A stretch of DNA of 64,000 bases, taken from Coniella vitis. Its lineage: Eukaryota; Ascomycota; Sordariomycetes; Diaporthales; Schizoparmaceae. Of this stretch, positions 1 through 13,164 are shown piece by piece. The DNA lies in NCBI GenBank assembly GCA_011317545.1, contig WUJK01000002.1, positions 4,588,001 through 4,652,000 of the forward strand, in the 5' to 3' direction. Position 1 is the stretch's first letter. Every line of letters begins with the position of its first letter. The notes below the pieces were generated by a model. That model had not been told where the DNA came from, searched no databases, and saw only the letters and a program-made list of their open reading frames with translations. A program made the translations under genes and the position numbers.

Positions 1-455
1 AGCTTTTATTAGTCGGTCTATAATTACTATTAAGTAAGCCTCTCTTATATCGTCCTTATAGGGGAGGTCGATTATAAAGTCTACGGATAACTCGCTTTAT
101 ACCCGCTTAGGTACTAGTAGGGGCTTAAGAAGGCCCTTCCTCTAGTATCTCTATACCGTCTTACGTTTATAGATATCGTAATTTTATATAAACCGCCGAA
201 TATTACGGTATATACCTAGCTAAAAGTAGCCCCTTATTATTATCGTAATAATAATATCCCTCCCTAGGTAGTTAGATAGGGTGGAATCGTAGATACTCTA
301 CGTTAGTTTAGTATATAGGGGTTCTTAATCCGGTAACTAGAGCTATTCGCGGAACCTAAGTAATCCTTTCTTATCGATCGAGTATTCCGCTATAAATACC
401 TTAATAGGCTTACCTTCGGATATCCGTAGGTAAGGGGGAAAAGAGCGTTTACCCC
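1..455 (-). mobile_element. Outer gypsy-B copy, RNase H/integrase segment (RIP-degraded)
   Basis: This is the reverse complement of the plus-strand B element around 11,690-12,140, so it is pol sequence reading leftward and leaving the window. The copy continues at 6,677-7,742 and 15,004-17,887, split by two later insertions. CA and TG dinucleotides are almost absent and stops are TAG/TAA, as expected after RIP. The 3' LTR is outside the window. The junction at 455/456 is the insertion site of element A. Confidence 0.85.
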
Positions 456-661
456 TAAGGGTTCTTCAAGATACGGTTAACCAATTGAACGTTAACTGAC
501 CGCACGTAATATGCAGTAAGTTCGTACGTTCTAAAGGTTGGTTGATTAATTAACTAGCTAGAAGGGTAACTATCTCGGGGGCTTGGGTGTTGTGGATATA
601 TGGTGGGCATATGCCGTGTCGGCTGTGCCGGCAGGCAGACGCCGGCAGGCACGGATCCACA
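456..661 (-). repeat. Gypsy-A 3' LTR (lightly mutated)
   Basis: This is a 206-bp direct repeat of 6,471-6,676. Unlike its partner it keeps many TG/CA dinucleotides: where this copy has TG or CA the other usually has TA, which is direct evidence of RIP-type transitions. Its GC-rich end (591-661) contains two copies of GCCGGCAGGCA and opposing TGTGGAT / ATCCACA arms that could fold into a hairpin. Confidence 0.88.
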
Positions 662-895
662 ATCACCCCCTTTCTTATATTAATCGTCCCGATTAATCCC
701 TTTCTAAAAAACCTTGCGAATACGTCTTCGTTTATAGTGATCCTTGCTAAACTTAAGTACTTTAAAGGTATCCTATAAAATCCATTGCTACTTAATATCC
801 TAGACTGAAATATACCGAATCCGGTGCTTTCAGCCGTTATATCGTTATAAGCTTAATGGGTCTTTATCGCGTTTTTAGGCGATTTAGCCCAAATT

Positions 896-1013
896 GCCGT
901 TGCTCGCTTAATTAACTGTTGCCAGCTTAATTCGGCCAGCTTTAGCCGTTGCTCGCTTAACTAACTATTGCTAGCTTGATTCGGCTAGCTTTAGCCGTTG
1001 CTCGCTTAACTAA
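896..1013. repeat. 49-bp tandem repeat, about 2.4 copies, inside gypsy-A
   Basis: A unit beginning GCCGTTGCTCGCTTAA and ending GCCAGCTTTA (or a RIP variant) starts at 896, 945 and 994; the third copy is partial. It lies between the integrase end and the 3' LTR, in the element's 3' noncoding part. Differences between copies are mostly C/T or G/A. Confidence 0.8.
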
Positions 1014-1049
1014 CTATTACTATTCAATTGCTATTTAGGCTAGCGTTCG

Positions 1050-4000
1050 CAGCGATTCGCATACGGTCCTTTTCGAGCATCGTTTTACTTATATACTACA
1101 GGCTACGAATAGGGTAGCTATCCGTACTATAAGCAGGGAATAAATTGGTACCGTTATACCTAGACGGTAGCACTATACCACCTAGGCTACGCAGACCGTA
1201 CATATTACCAGCGTAGCAACTTATAATAGCCCAGGGACCGTCGTAATACGGCTTATACTTATATGCTTTCTATCGTACGCGTAAAACCTAATCGCCAGGC
1301 GCGTATACTCTTAGCAGAGCCTTCTTTTCCTATAGGATTGCTCGTATAGCCGCGCATACGGCTATTAAACTATTCGCATATCCACGTACTAGAAGAGCTT
1401 CATAGTACTTTACTAATTCGTAGTCGACTACTATCTCCTCCTCCTCCGTTAAATCACGTATATACGTAGCTATCTCGACGGTAGCGGCGGGCTTATTTAA
1501 GTTAGGTATAGTGCCGAAGAGCAGAAAGAACGGTAAGTAACCAGACGGTCGTAGCGTCCGATTATATATTCGTATAGCGCGTTTTACGGCCGTATCAGGG
1601 TCTATCGTATAGACTATCTAGTTATATACTATACCGTACTTCAGCAGGTCGTTTGCCTTTTCGACTTTCCCGTTGCCCCGTAGGCGTACTAGTATAACGG
1701 GGTAGACCTTACTACCGTAGCGTTTATACTATTACTAAGCCTCTACGCCGGCAAAGCAACTAGCGTTATCCGAGATAAGCTCCTTAGGTATACTAAACGT
1801 CTATATAATACGCTCTAGTAATAGTAGTATAGCTTTAAATTATATATTCGCTATTACCTTAGCTTTAATCTATCCTATTACGTATTCTATAGCTACAAGG
1901 ATTAGTACGCTATTAATAGCCGTAAAGTTAATTACCTAGCGTATTAGCAGTAGCAGGGGCAATATAGGTTATAGGTCTAGTAGTATAGGATTAGGCTTCT
2001 TTATTAACTAGCAATAAGGGCACTCGGCTACCGTCTATTACGCGATTAAGACTAATTTAGGGTGCTAGAACTTATATATTAGCAGGCGTACCGTCGTACC
2101 TACGGTTACGTAACCGTAGCTTTCGTAAACGTTACGCGCTACCTTAACAAGCTCACTCTCGTCTGCTATAAGCAGTATTACTTAGCTTCGCGTAGCTAGT
2201 CCTTATAGGTATAGAGGGTCTCCTAGCAGCCTTATATAACGTATTAGTCTATATAAACGTCCGCCGTATACTATAAAGTATTCTTTTATCTATTATTTAT
2301 CTATATTAGGTAGCCGTAGGCCTTATAGTGCTAAATACTCTAATACTACTTATAGATCTAACCGATTTATCTCGTAAGGGTGTTTTAAGGCGTATACGGG
2401 CCTCGAATCGGCTATCTCGAGGGTATTCGGAGGATCTAAGTCGGAATATTCTTTATTAAGGTATACTACGGCGGTATCATCGCCGCTAGTAGGTGGTCTA
2501 GAGAGGTAATCAGCTATTATATTCGCCTTGCCTAGCCTATAAACGATACGAACACTATAGTATTCTATAGCGTCGAGAAAACGTATTATCCGTAGCGGTT
2601 ATTCGATCTTTATTCGCAGCGTTTTTAAGGAATCGTAGTCTATTACTACCGTTACCTCGCTTCCCTAGGTCTAATATTTCCAGTATTAAAGCGCTAGTAG
2701 GATCGTAAGTAGTTCGTATTCTTATACCGAGTAACGTAATTACGTTAGTATTAGTTTATACGAGAAATAGGCGATAGGGTAAAGAGTTAATTTGCCGTTC
2801 GAATCCAGGTATAGCTATATAAAACAGGCGCCTATATAGCCCTAGCTGGAGTTAGTATCTATTACCGACGGCAGGCGCTAGTTAAACGGCTTAACTACTA
2901 GTACAGACGTAATAGCCGTTCTAATTTCTTACTACTCTGCCTTCGCTTTAGCGGAGAATATAACGGCTTTATTTTTAGCCCCTAATATTAGTACCGATAG
3001 ATATCCAGACCGTCTAAAGTACTAAGGAATTAGTAATCTAAAGTAGCCTGCCGCGCTTATAAATATACGGACCTCTATAGTTATAGTTAGCATTATTCGG
3101 TCTCGTACGGCTGCGACCTTAGCGGGGTCTAGTTATATACCGTTTAGGCTAATTAGGAAGCCTAAAAAGACTCTTATCGTAACGAATAGCTCGGTCTTTA
3201 AAGTATTAAGTAATATACCGTATTCCTCTAGGTAGGCGAATACTAGTTTAATACGTTTATAAAGTTATATAGGGGTATCGGCCTATATCGTAATATCGTC
3301 TAGCAGCCCTAATATAAAATCTCTAAAGGGTTCTAGAATCTCCTCTATTAACGCTTAAAACGTAGCTAGGGAGTTCGTTAAGCCTATAGGCATTACGATC
3401 TATTCGTATAAACCGTTCGGTATCTAGAACGCCGTTTTCTTACGGTCTTTCTCCTTAATCAGTATATACTAGAAGCTATCTTTTAAGTTAATAAAAGCGT
3501 AGTAAGTATAGCCGGCTGCTTTTTAGATCTGGTTTATAGTATTCGGCAGAGGATATACGTATTTAATAGTAACGTTATTCAATAGTCTGAAATCGTAGCA
3601 AAAGCGCTATATAACGTACGGGTCGTTCTTATCTATTCGCACCGTTTAACTAGGTGCCTTCTTAGGCACTAAATAGGCTAATATAGCCTACGGCGACTTA
3701 CTCTTTCGGATTAGATAGCCCTAATAAGCCTTAACGAAGTCGCGGATAGCTTATTCCTATATAGGGCTATACCTACGTAGTACTAAGCGAATAAGTAGAT
3801 AATTGCCTATATTAATCTTATAGTATACTTTTAATAGTTTTTAAATAGCCTCCGTCTTACGTTTAGAGGCATCGAATAGCCCTAGGAATAGTATCTCGTA
3901 CTCTCGCAGATATATATTAATTTATATATTATCTATAAGCGTAGCTTTACCCTATTTAACCGATTTATAAGTATCGGTTTAATATATATATATCGTACTA

Positions 4001-6420
4001 TCCTCTTAAGCTACGAATACGGCGTTCTAATAAGTAAATATAGTATAAAACGCTTTAGGCACTAATTCGTCCGGCTATAGCATAGGACGGCCTTTAAAGG
4101 TATTTAATATAACGGTCTCTCGTTTACGTTTATAGATATCGCTTTTATAGGATAATACCTACTTATAGAATACTAATTTACTTAGTATAAGGTCGCCTAG
4201 GAAGGTATTATCTATAACTACGCTATAAGCTATTAAGAATAACTCGGACTATTTACCTAGTATAATAGTTTAAAACTAACCCGGTATAACTATATCGTAA
4301 CTAATTAAAGGGCTACGACCGCCTATACCTTTTATCGTTCCAGGTCGGGCAGAAGGGTAGGACTATAGTTAGTCTATAAGGGATTAAGAGGTATAGTACG
4401 CTATTAAGCTATAGTCGAAGAATATAGTATATTCGTGCCTATTAGGTAGATATACGATAAACAGGTTATATAGATCTCCTATCCCCTCTCGGTATAGTTT
4501 ATCTCGAGAGGGTAGAGGTCTTCCGCCGATGCCTATATCTACGTAGTAAGCATTACGGCGCCCCTATTCGTCGGCGTCCTCGAGGGCTTATTCCTCGAGA
4601 ATAAAACGGAGGTTATCGTCCATATAATTATTATAGTCGCCAGCTATATAGCCAGCAGGGTCGATAACGCTATTATTATCGTTATCGTCCTAGTAAGTAG
4701 CTATATATACGCAAGGGGTGCTGCTATAGGTACAGCCGCCACAGCCGCCACAGCTTCCGTATATACTTACGCTATTAGGCTTATACGTAAAAAACTCTTA
4801 AACCTTTCGAAAGCCTCGGTTATAGTCCTCTTTATATAGAGTACCTTTAAGAGTAATTATCTTGCTAGTAGGCTTACTAGCGGTAGGCTACTTAGTAGGC
4901 TTTAAGCAGTCCTTAGCCTAATAGCCGATTTTACTATAGTTATAGTACTTATTATTACGGCTATATACGGCGCTAATAAAGTAAACGCTATAGTATTCGT
5001 CTTTATCTATCTAAATGCTATAATAACCGTAAACAAACGCTATATTAGCTATAGAAGCGTAGGTATAGGTGCTAGTATTAGCAGTACTAATACTAGCCGT
5101 AAATACGTTATTCACATCCTTAAAGCGAGGGTCTAAGATAGCTAAGATACGTATAGTCTTATTAATAGGCTCCGTAGCGATTAAACGCGTACTAGGCGTA
5201 CCGTAAACATCGCTTTCGGCTGCCTTCGAAGTATATAGCTTAGCATATATAGCGATACGCTCGATTAGGTCTATAGCTATAAGGCTATCCACTATATCGA
5301 GCAACTTAGTATATATACTAGGTATTATTATCTGCAGCTTCGTAACCAACATCGTATATATTACGTTTAACTATCTATTATATAGCGATATTCGGTAGAA
5401 CGCACTACGTAGATGCTAGGCGAATATATAGTAGTCCTTACTACGCTATAGCAGTATAGTTATAAATATCGATAAAGGCGAGTTAATAATACGATAGTCG
5501 GTTAGGGTTTAAATAATAGCTTCGATAAGTAGTACCTATAAAGGGCTAGGACGTATCTTAATAAACTCTCGGACTAATTAGAAGTTACTAGAGAGCTCTA
5601 AAGCGATATAGCGCGCCTATATATCGTAGGGCACTAAGTTTAAGACCAGCAAACTCTAAATATAAGCTAGTTTCTCGAAAACGGTATTATTAGCCTTATT
5701 AAGCTTTAATTAAATAGGTATAGTAACCTTATTCTTAAAGGAGATACGCTTATCCTCCTTACTATCTAGTATATTACCTTCGAAGAGTATACAAGGCTAA
5801 GTATTCTTAATAGCTCGTTTATTAGTAGTTAGGCGGTCCTAATTAGGTATACCTTAAAGCGGCTATTCGAGGTTAAGATAGCTAGATTTAAAACGGATAA
5901 CTTTAGGCTTACTATAGCAAATCGGCTCTATCGAGGGATTAACGGGCTATCCGCGAGTATCGCTATAACTATTATTTAAGCGTTTATATATCTCGCAAGG
6001 AGGGGCAGTAAATTTATATATAATATTACGCGAGCGGTTACTAGTATTAGGATAGTTATATACGTCCTAGCTATTAGTAGTACGAGGCATAGGTTTATAT
6101 AGTATTAACTATCCCTCGGTCTAAGGTTACTTGCCTTTTAGTTTAGTAATTATCTCTAAAATCTACTTATTGCTCTCTAGTAGGGTCTCTAGTATCTTTT
6201 CGATACGGTTAAAACGCTAGTTATACTATTCGTATAGGTAGTCGGTTTTTTCGTTTAGTTCTTTAATTAAGCGTAGAACTAGGCGCTCGGAGAGTCCGGC
6301 CGGAGAGGATTCTCGAGTAGGATTAGTAAACTCGAGGTCCTCTAGCAATTCGTTATTTAATATAGCTGAATTAGCGATAGACGAGTTATTAGTATTATTA
6401 TTAGTGTTTTTCGCGATAGG
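1050..6420 (-). pseudogene. Gypsy-A gag-pol remnant
   Basis: Read on the minus strand with many TAG/TAA codons. A reverse transcriptase block around 3,270-3,420 keeps a recognisable MPIGLTNSLATFQ-like segment followed by an LLDDI box (the YxDD active site region). The gag end near 4,905-4,950 has the spacing of a CCHC knuckle with two cysteines read as tyrosine (C to Y by G to A change). The integrase zinc-binding cysteines survive near 2,013-2,037 (CPYC). The longest open stretch (5,011-5,352) is a gag fragment, not a gene. Confidence 0.85.
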
Positions 6421-6470
6421 GAAACGAGTTTAAAGAGATAAGGGTTATCCTCTTTAAAAATAATTATTTT

Positions 6471-6676
6471 TAAGGGTTCTTTAAGATACGGTTAACTAAT
6501 TAAACGTTAACTAACCGCACGTAATATATAGTAAGTTCGTACGTTCTAAAGGTTAGTTAATTAATTAACTAGCTAGAAGGGTAACTATCTCGGGGGCTTA
6601 GGTATTATGGATATATAGTGGGTATATGCCGTATCGGCTGTGCCGGTAGGTAGACGCCGGCAGGCACGGATCCACA
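6471..6676 (-). repeat. Gypsy-A 5' LTR (heavily mutated)
   Basis: This partner of 456-661 is the same length. Nearly all visible differences are C to T or G to A relative to the other LTR. The element's transcript would run leftward from here. Confidence 0.88.
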
Positions 6677-7742
6677 CCCCTACGGATTACGCCTATAAGC
6701 TAGGAGTATACCTTATTATATAAGGTAGCGTCGTCCTATAGGCGTTAGAGCTCCTCTTATATAAAAACCTCGCTACCTATTAGGAGTAGCTCGTTATATA
6801 TTATAACTTAGCTTATCTCTATCGATAATAAAAGCTGGATTTACCTACCGGTAAGGCGTTTATTAGATATATTACGTAGTATATCCTGCTCCCTCCTTAA
6901 AAGGGCGTCTAGACGCTTACTAGCTACTCCCGCGTAATAGATTAAGTAATATCGAAAACGAGCTATTATCTCGCACTAGCGGACCTACCTCTCGGTAAAA
7001 CGCTATAATATTATAAAATATTCGAGGTTCTTATAATCCGAGTAAATCGTAAATAATAGTATAATACCCCTAAGCTCCGTATCTTATACTTTTAAGTAAT
7101 TAATAATAGCTAGTAATTCCTTATTATAGATCTTATAATTATATTCTATAGGGCTTAGGCGGCGTAAGTAGTATATTACCGGGCGGAGGATATTATACTT
7201 ATCCCTCTAAGAGAGGTAGCCGCCTAACGAATATCTAGAATAATCCGCTTCTAGTATTATCTCCTTATCCAGATCCTATTAAGCGAATATAGGCTTACTA
7301 ATAAAGAGATACTTTAGCTATTCGAATATAGCTTCTTCCTACTCCCCGAACCTAAATAGGACCCCCTTTTTAGTTAAGGCTAGGAAGGGCCCTACGACTT
7401 CGGAATAATTAGCGATAAATTAACGATAGAAGTTTATAAATCCTAGGAAGCTACGGACTCCCTTAACTATCTTCGGAGCCTCCTAATCGTATATAGCGTA
7501 TACCTTCTTAGGGTTTATATAAGTCCCTACCCCCGCTTCGATAATAAAGCCTAGGTACTTTATTTCGGTTACGCCGAATTCGTACTTAGCGATATCTAAA
7601 TTTAGACCTATTACTTCGAGAGCGTATAATATTAGCTTTACCTTTACTCGGTAGTCTTTAGCCGTACCGTCGGTATATACTAGAATATTATCGATATAAG
7701 CTAAATAGAAGATATCTAGGTAGGGGCGTAGAGCGTTATTAA
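6677..7742 (-). mobile_element. Outer gypsy-B copy, RT/RNase H segment
   Basis: Reverse complement of the B1 element around 10,630-11,690. It ends inside the reverse transcriptase, right beside the YIDN active-site box, where B1 inserted. An apparent 98-codon open frame at 7,483-7,779 runs from the LTR of B1 into this RT and is not a real gene. Confidence 0.88.
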
Positions 7743-8081
7743 TATCACAGGCCCACGGGTAAATACACGGCTTCGGCATACCAGGGCACGAAGCCTTAGT
7801 CAGTATATTCCCTTCTCGTCTAGAGACTAATATTATATAAGCGCTAGATAGGAGCGTCTTCCGAGCAGCTTATAAGCCGTATAAAAGACTATCGGTAATA
7901 GGACCCGTATCGACGGTAGACCTATAGAAAACTCTATCTATAGGTAGATCTTAAACGTAAAAGCTACTTAAGAATAGCTCTCGCGCTACTATATAGATAC
8001 TACTTTTACTTCTCTCCTTAAGTTAGTTAATAATAGAAATTAGGATCGAAACTATAAACGCTTTCTCGATACCCGTTTATA
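7743..8081 (+). repeat. Gypsy-B 5' LTR of B1
   Basis: 339 bp, starting TATCACAGGCCCACGG and ending CCCGTTTATA, consistent with TG...CA ends changed to TA...TA by RIP. The first 60 bases keep several CA/TG dinucleotides, while the rest is strongly mutated. It matches 14,665-15,003, 30,303-30,641 and the reverse complement of 17,549-17,887. Confidence 0.92.
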
Positions 8082-8399
8082 TTTAACTAACTTCTTCTCT
8101 ACCTACCCTATATATCTAACGGTATTTATATACTTATTTAGCGTATAGCCTTAGGATATTATACCCCTATAACGAGTAATTCGGGCAACTCCCTACCTAA
8201 GCGAATAACGATAATAATAATATAATAATAACTATATAATAAATAGTTATTTAAATAATAGAAGAGTAACGGTATATTATTAAAGGAGTAGTATAATAAT
8301 AGCGCGAAGATAGTATACGAAAACTAGAAGCGCTTATAATATAACTTATATAAATCGAATAATCCCGTAGCCTACTATTATAGGAGCTATTAGTAAGTA

Positions 8400-9500
8400 T
8401 TAGTAACTTAGCGGCCGAGTACCCTAACCCGGTACCTAACGAACTAAAAGATACCTATACCCCTACCTCCTAAGATATAGAAGACGCCGACGTTAATATA
8501 GATAAGGCCCTAGAGAGTATAATCGTACCTAAATATAAGCCCCTTTCTTAGCTAGCGAACTTTAAGGGTATATATACCTAATTCCTAGTATAGGAGTATA
8601 TTATAAGGTATAAACTCGTCCGAGATACCTATTTTATCGGGAATTATATAGATAAGTTCTAAGAAATCTATAAGTACTTAGAGGGAGATATAAAGGTTAT
8701 AGCGAGGAGCTATTATATCGTAGGAGGAGAGTACGGCCTTTAGAAACCCTCCTTATTCCTATAATAGCTCCGCTACCGATATTATAACGAGAATTACGCT
8801 ATTATTATTTCTTAAAAGCTCCGGAGCTTTACTTAAAAGAAAGGCTAACCCTTCCCTAACTTCTTCTCCTAGTAAGAAAAGTTATTAATAGACTCCGGCG
8901 GTATAGAATAGCCGGATTTAGCTAAGTTAATATACCTAAAGGGCGCTATTAATAGTATATTACGTATATAGCTTATTAGTATAGAAATACTATCGATATA
9001 TAACGACTAGGTAAAGAAAGCGTTTTATATCTCGGCTAAGCTAGAAAGCTATATTACTATCCGAGATAATAGCTATACTTCGCCCTTAAGCTATTTATCC
9101 GGAGCTATAATATAGCGCTTTAGAATAACTTAGCAAGCGGGAGGAAACGGATAGAAACTATAAAACCCTTATACGGATCCCGATAAGGATATAGCTATAA
9201 CTAGTATTAATACTCTATAGGCTAATAAGTAGTATATAAGGTAGGTTAATTAAGCGGAGATTAGGCGTAGGAAAGAATAGGGACTCTATTATAGGTATAA
9301 ACGTTCGAACTATAGAATCGCTTATTACCCCTTCCTACCCGCGCGCCCGCTTATTAGCTTAGGAGCTACCCGGGAGATAGAAATTAATATCGCCGATATT
9401 AACCTTATCGACCTTAATAATATTACCGAGGAATAGGAGGAAAACTAGCTACTCCTATATAGAATTACGTATAAAAGCTTATAGATCTCGACTTTAGCCT
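8400..9500 (+). pseudogene. Gypsy-B1 gag remnant
   Basis: This is a Ty3/gypsy capsid-type reading frame with in-frame TAG/TAA, mostly at former Trp/Gln positions. Near 9,285-9,330 the frame reads YYRYKRSNYRIAYY, which has the spacing of a CCHC zinc knuckle with every Cys and His converted to Tyr by G to A or C to T change. The nucleic-acid-binding end of gag therefore marks the family but is inactive. Confidence 0.82.
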
Positions 9501-9509
9501 ATAAGAAGT

Positions 9510-12500
9510 AAAGTATTAGATAAATAGAAACTATTTTATAATAAACCTATTCTATAATTTAACTCTATTTATCCTAATACTTATTAATTCTAGCTATAAC
9601 TATTATTCTATTACGAGTAAAACGCTTATACGTAAGTTAAGACTTCCGTATATACCTATCCCGCCTAGGACCCTTTATTAATCGCTAAGGGAGAGAATAT
9701 TATATAAGTAGCCCGTTATCCGCTATATAACCTACCTTAATATAGACTTAGACGGGTATTTATATCGTATTTAGGCCTATATAATTCCCCGCCTTTAGTA
9801 CGACCTCGTTTTAGGAAAGCCTTAGGTAGAAAGAGAGAGGGTAATATATATAGCTTATAAGTACCGCTTAAGTATTAGATAAGCAGGAGGACTAGAGGTT
9901 TAGGAATAAGGATATAATCCTAAGAACTTTAATTATATATCTATTAATACCCTTATTATCTAAAGCGAAGTCCGGTATATAAAACGCTTAAATACCGCTT
10001 AGGTAGCGCTTTTTAATATTATAATAGCCGATATTACTAAGGCCCTATTACCGAAAGTAGAATCCTTAGTTAATAAGAAACTCCCCCTAGAGTATTACGA
10101 GTTCCGGAACCTCTTTAATAAGGATATAGCTTCCGCGCTACCGCTATATAGAAAGGGAGCGGACTATAAGATTCGGCTATATAAGAAGGCGGATAGGTCT
10201 ATTATAAACGCCTTATAAGGCCCGTTATACGGGATATCTAGAGAAGAACTTATTATATTAAGGAAAACTCTTACCGAGCTATTTAATATAGGCTATATTA
10301 AAGCTAATAGCTCCTTAATAGGAGCTCCTATAATCTTTATTAAGAAACTAAAGGGCGGCCTCCGTTTTTATATAGATTATCGCGCGCTTAACGCTATTTT
10401 AGAAGCTAATTACTACCCGCTCCCCCTTATTAAAAAGACCCTATCTAATATTATAAACGCTAAATATTTTACTAAGCTCGATATATAAGTAACGTTTTAT
10501 AAGCTTCGTATTAAGGAAGGAGATAAGTAGAAGACCGCCTTTTATATAAGGTATAGCCTCTTCGAGTAGCTAATAACCCTATTCGGACTTATAAGCGCTC
10601 CTACGATATTCTAACGCTATATTAATAACGCTCTACGCCCTTACCTAGATATCTTCTATTTAGCTTATATCGATAATATTCTAGTATATACCGACGGTAC
10701 GGCTAAAGACTACCGAGCAAAGGTAAAGCTAGTACTATACGCTCTCGAAGTAGTAGGTCTAAATTTAGATATCGCTAAATACGAATTCGGCGTAACCGAG
10801 ACGAAGTACCTAGGCTTTATTATTAAAGCGGGGGTAGGGATTTATATAGACCCTAAGAAGGTACGTACTATATACGATTAGGAGGCTCCGAAGATAGTTA
10901 AGGGAGTCTATAGCTTCTTAGGATTTACGAACTTTTATCGTTAGTTTATCGTTAATTATTCCGAAGTTATAGGGCCCCTCCTAGCTTTAACTAAGAAGGG
11001 GGTCTTATTTAGGTTTAGGGAGTAGGAAGAAGCTATATTCGAGTAGCTAAAGCGTTTCTTTATTAGTAAGCCCGTATTCGCCTAATAGGATCCGGATAAG
11101 GAGATAATACTAGAGGTAGACTATTCTAGATATTCGTTAAGCGGCTACCTCTCTTAGAGGGACGAGTATAATATCCTCCGCCCGGTAGTATATTACTCGT
11201 ACTACCTAAGCCCCGTAGAATATAACTATAAGATCTATAATAAGGAACTACTAGCTATTATTAATTATTTAAAAGTATAGGATATAGAGCTTAGGAGTAT
11301 TATACTATTATTTATAATTTACTCGGATTATAAGAACCTCGAATATTTTATAATATTACGGCGTTTTACCGAGAGGTAGGTTTACTAGTCCGAGACGATA
11401 GCTCGTTTTCGATACTATTTAGTCTACCGCGCGGGAGTAGCTAGCGAGTATCTAAACGCCCTTTCGAAGAGGGAGTAGGATATATTACGTAATATATCTA
11501 ACGAACGCCTCGCCGGTAAGTAAATCTAGCTTTTACTATCGATAGAGATAAGCTAAGTTATAGTATATAACGAGCTACTCCTAATAGGTAGCGAGGTTTT
11601 TATATAAGAGGAGCTTTAATACCTATAGAATAATACTACCTTACGTAATAAGGTATACTCCTAGCTTATAGGTATAATCCGTAGGGGTAAATACTCTTTT
11701 CCCCCTTACCTACGGATATCCGAAGGTAAGCCTATTAAGGTATCTATAGCGGAGTATTCGATTAATAAGAAAGGATTATTTAGGTTCTACGAATAGCTTT
11801 AGTTACCGGATTAGGAACCCCTATATACTAAACTAATATAGAGTATCTATAATTCTACCCTATCTAGCTACCTAAGGAAGGATATTACTATTATAATAAT
11901 AACGAGGGGCTATTTCTAGCTAGGTATATACTATAATATTCGGCGGTTTATATAAAATTACGATATCTATAGATATAAGACGGTATAGAAATACTAGAGG
12001 AAGGGCCTTCTTAAGCCCCTATTAATACCTAAGCGGGTATAAAGCGAGTTATCCGTAGACTTTATAGTCGACCTCCCCTATAAGGACGATATAAGAGAGG
12101 CTTACTTAATAGTAATTATAGACCGATTAATAAAAGCTATTATACTCGAAGCTATATATAGTATAAGTATAGAAGTATATATAGAGCGGTTCTTATATTA
12201 TTACTAGCGGTTCTATAGGTTCCCTAAGGTAATAATTAGCAACCGAGGCTCGAATTAGGTAGGAGGGTTCTAGCGCTAATTATATAAGCTTATAAAGATA
12301 GAGCAGCGCCTAAGTACCGCTTTCTACCTATAGACGGATAGAGCTATAGAAAGGGCAAACTAAGAGGTTATAGACTACCTCCGAGTATTCGTTATATATA
12401 TATAATTGGATTAGCCGATACTCCTACCCGGCGCTTAACTAGCTATTAATAATAAGGATATTAGTATAATTAGCTTTAGCTTATTTTTTATCCTATACGG

Positions 12501-13160
12501 CTATTATATAGATCTAATCGAATAAGTAGAGCGTAGTATATTACTAGCGCAAGCGCCTAGAGTTTAGGCTGAGAATTTTATCTAACGGCTTAAAGATATA
12601 ACTACTTTCGCTTAAGCTATAATAATAGTCGTATAGTAATAAATAGAAGAATCTGCGAATAAGTTATAAGTAGTTATAGAGCGGCTTATTAAGGGCGATA
12701 AGGTTTAGCTCTCCCTACGAAATATTATTACCGACCGCCTTTTAAAGAAGTTAGCCTAGCTATACGAGAAGTATACTGTAATATATATTATTAGCCCTTA
12801 TATAGTAGAATTAGATATTCCGCCGGGTATTTACCCTTATTTCTATATAGATCTCCTAATTCGAGCTATATAAGACCCGCTCCCGTTATAGGTATAGAGA
12901 GAATACCGGCCTAACCCTATTATAGTTAAAGAGGGAAAGGAACCCGAGTATTAGGTGGAAAGTATTATTAGAGTATATAATAAGCCGCGTAAAGGCTATA
13001 CGAAAACGAACGAAACGCTATAATACGAAGTCCTAGTTAAATAGGTCGGATAGGACTAGCTAGACTAGCAGCTATTATCCGAATTTAAAGATATAATTAC
13101 TCTTAAGGAGTTTAAGTAATACTATAGTAATATTACGAGCTATAATAGCCTAAAGTTATA
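9510..13160 (+). pseudogene. Gypsy-B1 pol remnant (protease, RT, RNase H, integrase)
   Basis: A protease-like stretch near 9,580-9,680 is followed by RT (YIDNILVYT at about 10,664-10,690), RNase H (about 11,100-11,450) and integrase (about 11,950-12,800). At the C-terminal end, near 13,020-13,125, a VLVK...VG..D pattern resembles a degenerate chromodomain. There are dozens of in-frame stops. Confidence 0.88.
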
Positions 13161-13164
13161 GAAA

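Larger units (their letters stand above)
456..6676 (-). mobile_element. Gypsy-A LTR retrotransposon, complete but dead, inserted in outer gypsy-B
   Basis: The element is bounded by two direct 206-bp LTRs (456-661 and 6,471-6,676) and flanked by a CCCC (or CCCCT) target duplication at 452-456 and 6,677-6,681. The interrupted B sequence rejoins exactly across it. It reads on the minus strand: gag with a zinc knuckle near 4,905-4,950, reverse transcriptase around 3,000-3,900, RNase H around 2,400-2,900 and integrase around 1,200-2,200. A purine tract (complement of 661-673) precedes the 3' LTR at 456-661, as expected for a polypurine tract. The interior is heavily RIP-mutated and nothing is translatable. 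Confidence 0.9.

Noticed and set aside
587..778. 63-codon plus-strand frame
   Set aside because: Lies across the A LTR and purine-tract region, on the strand opposite the element; no coding signal.
7483..7779. 98-codon minus-strand open frame with RT similarity
   Set aside because: It begins in the LTR of B1 and runs into the interrupted RT of the outer B copy; a chance fusion at an insertion junction.
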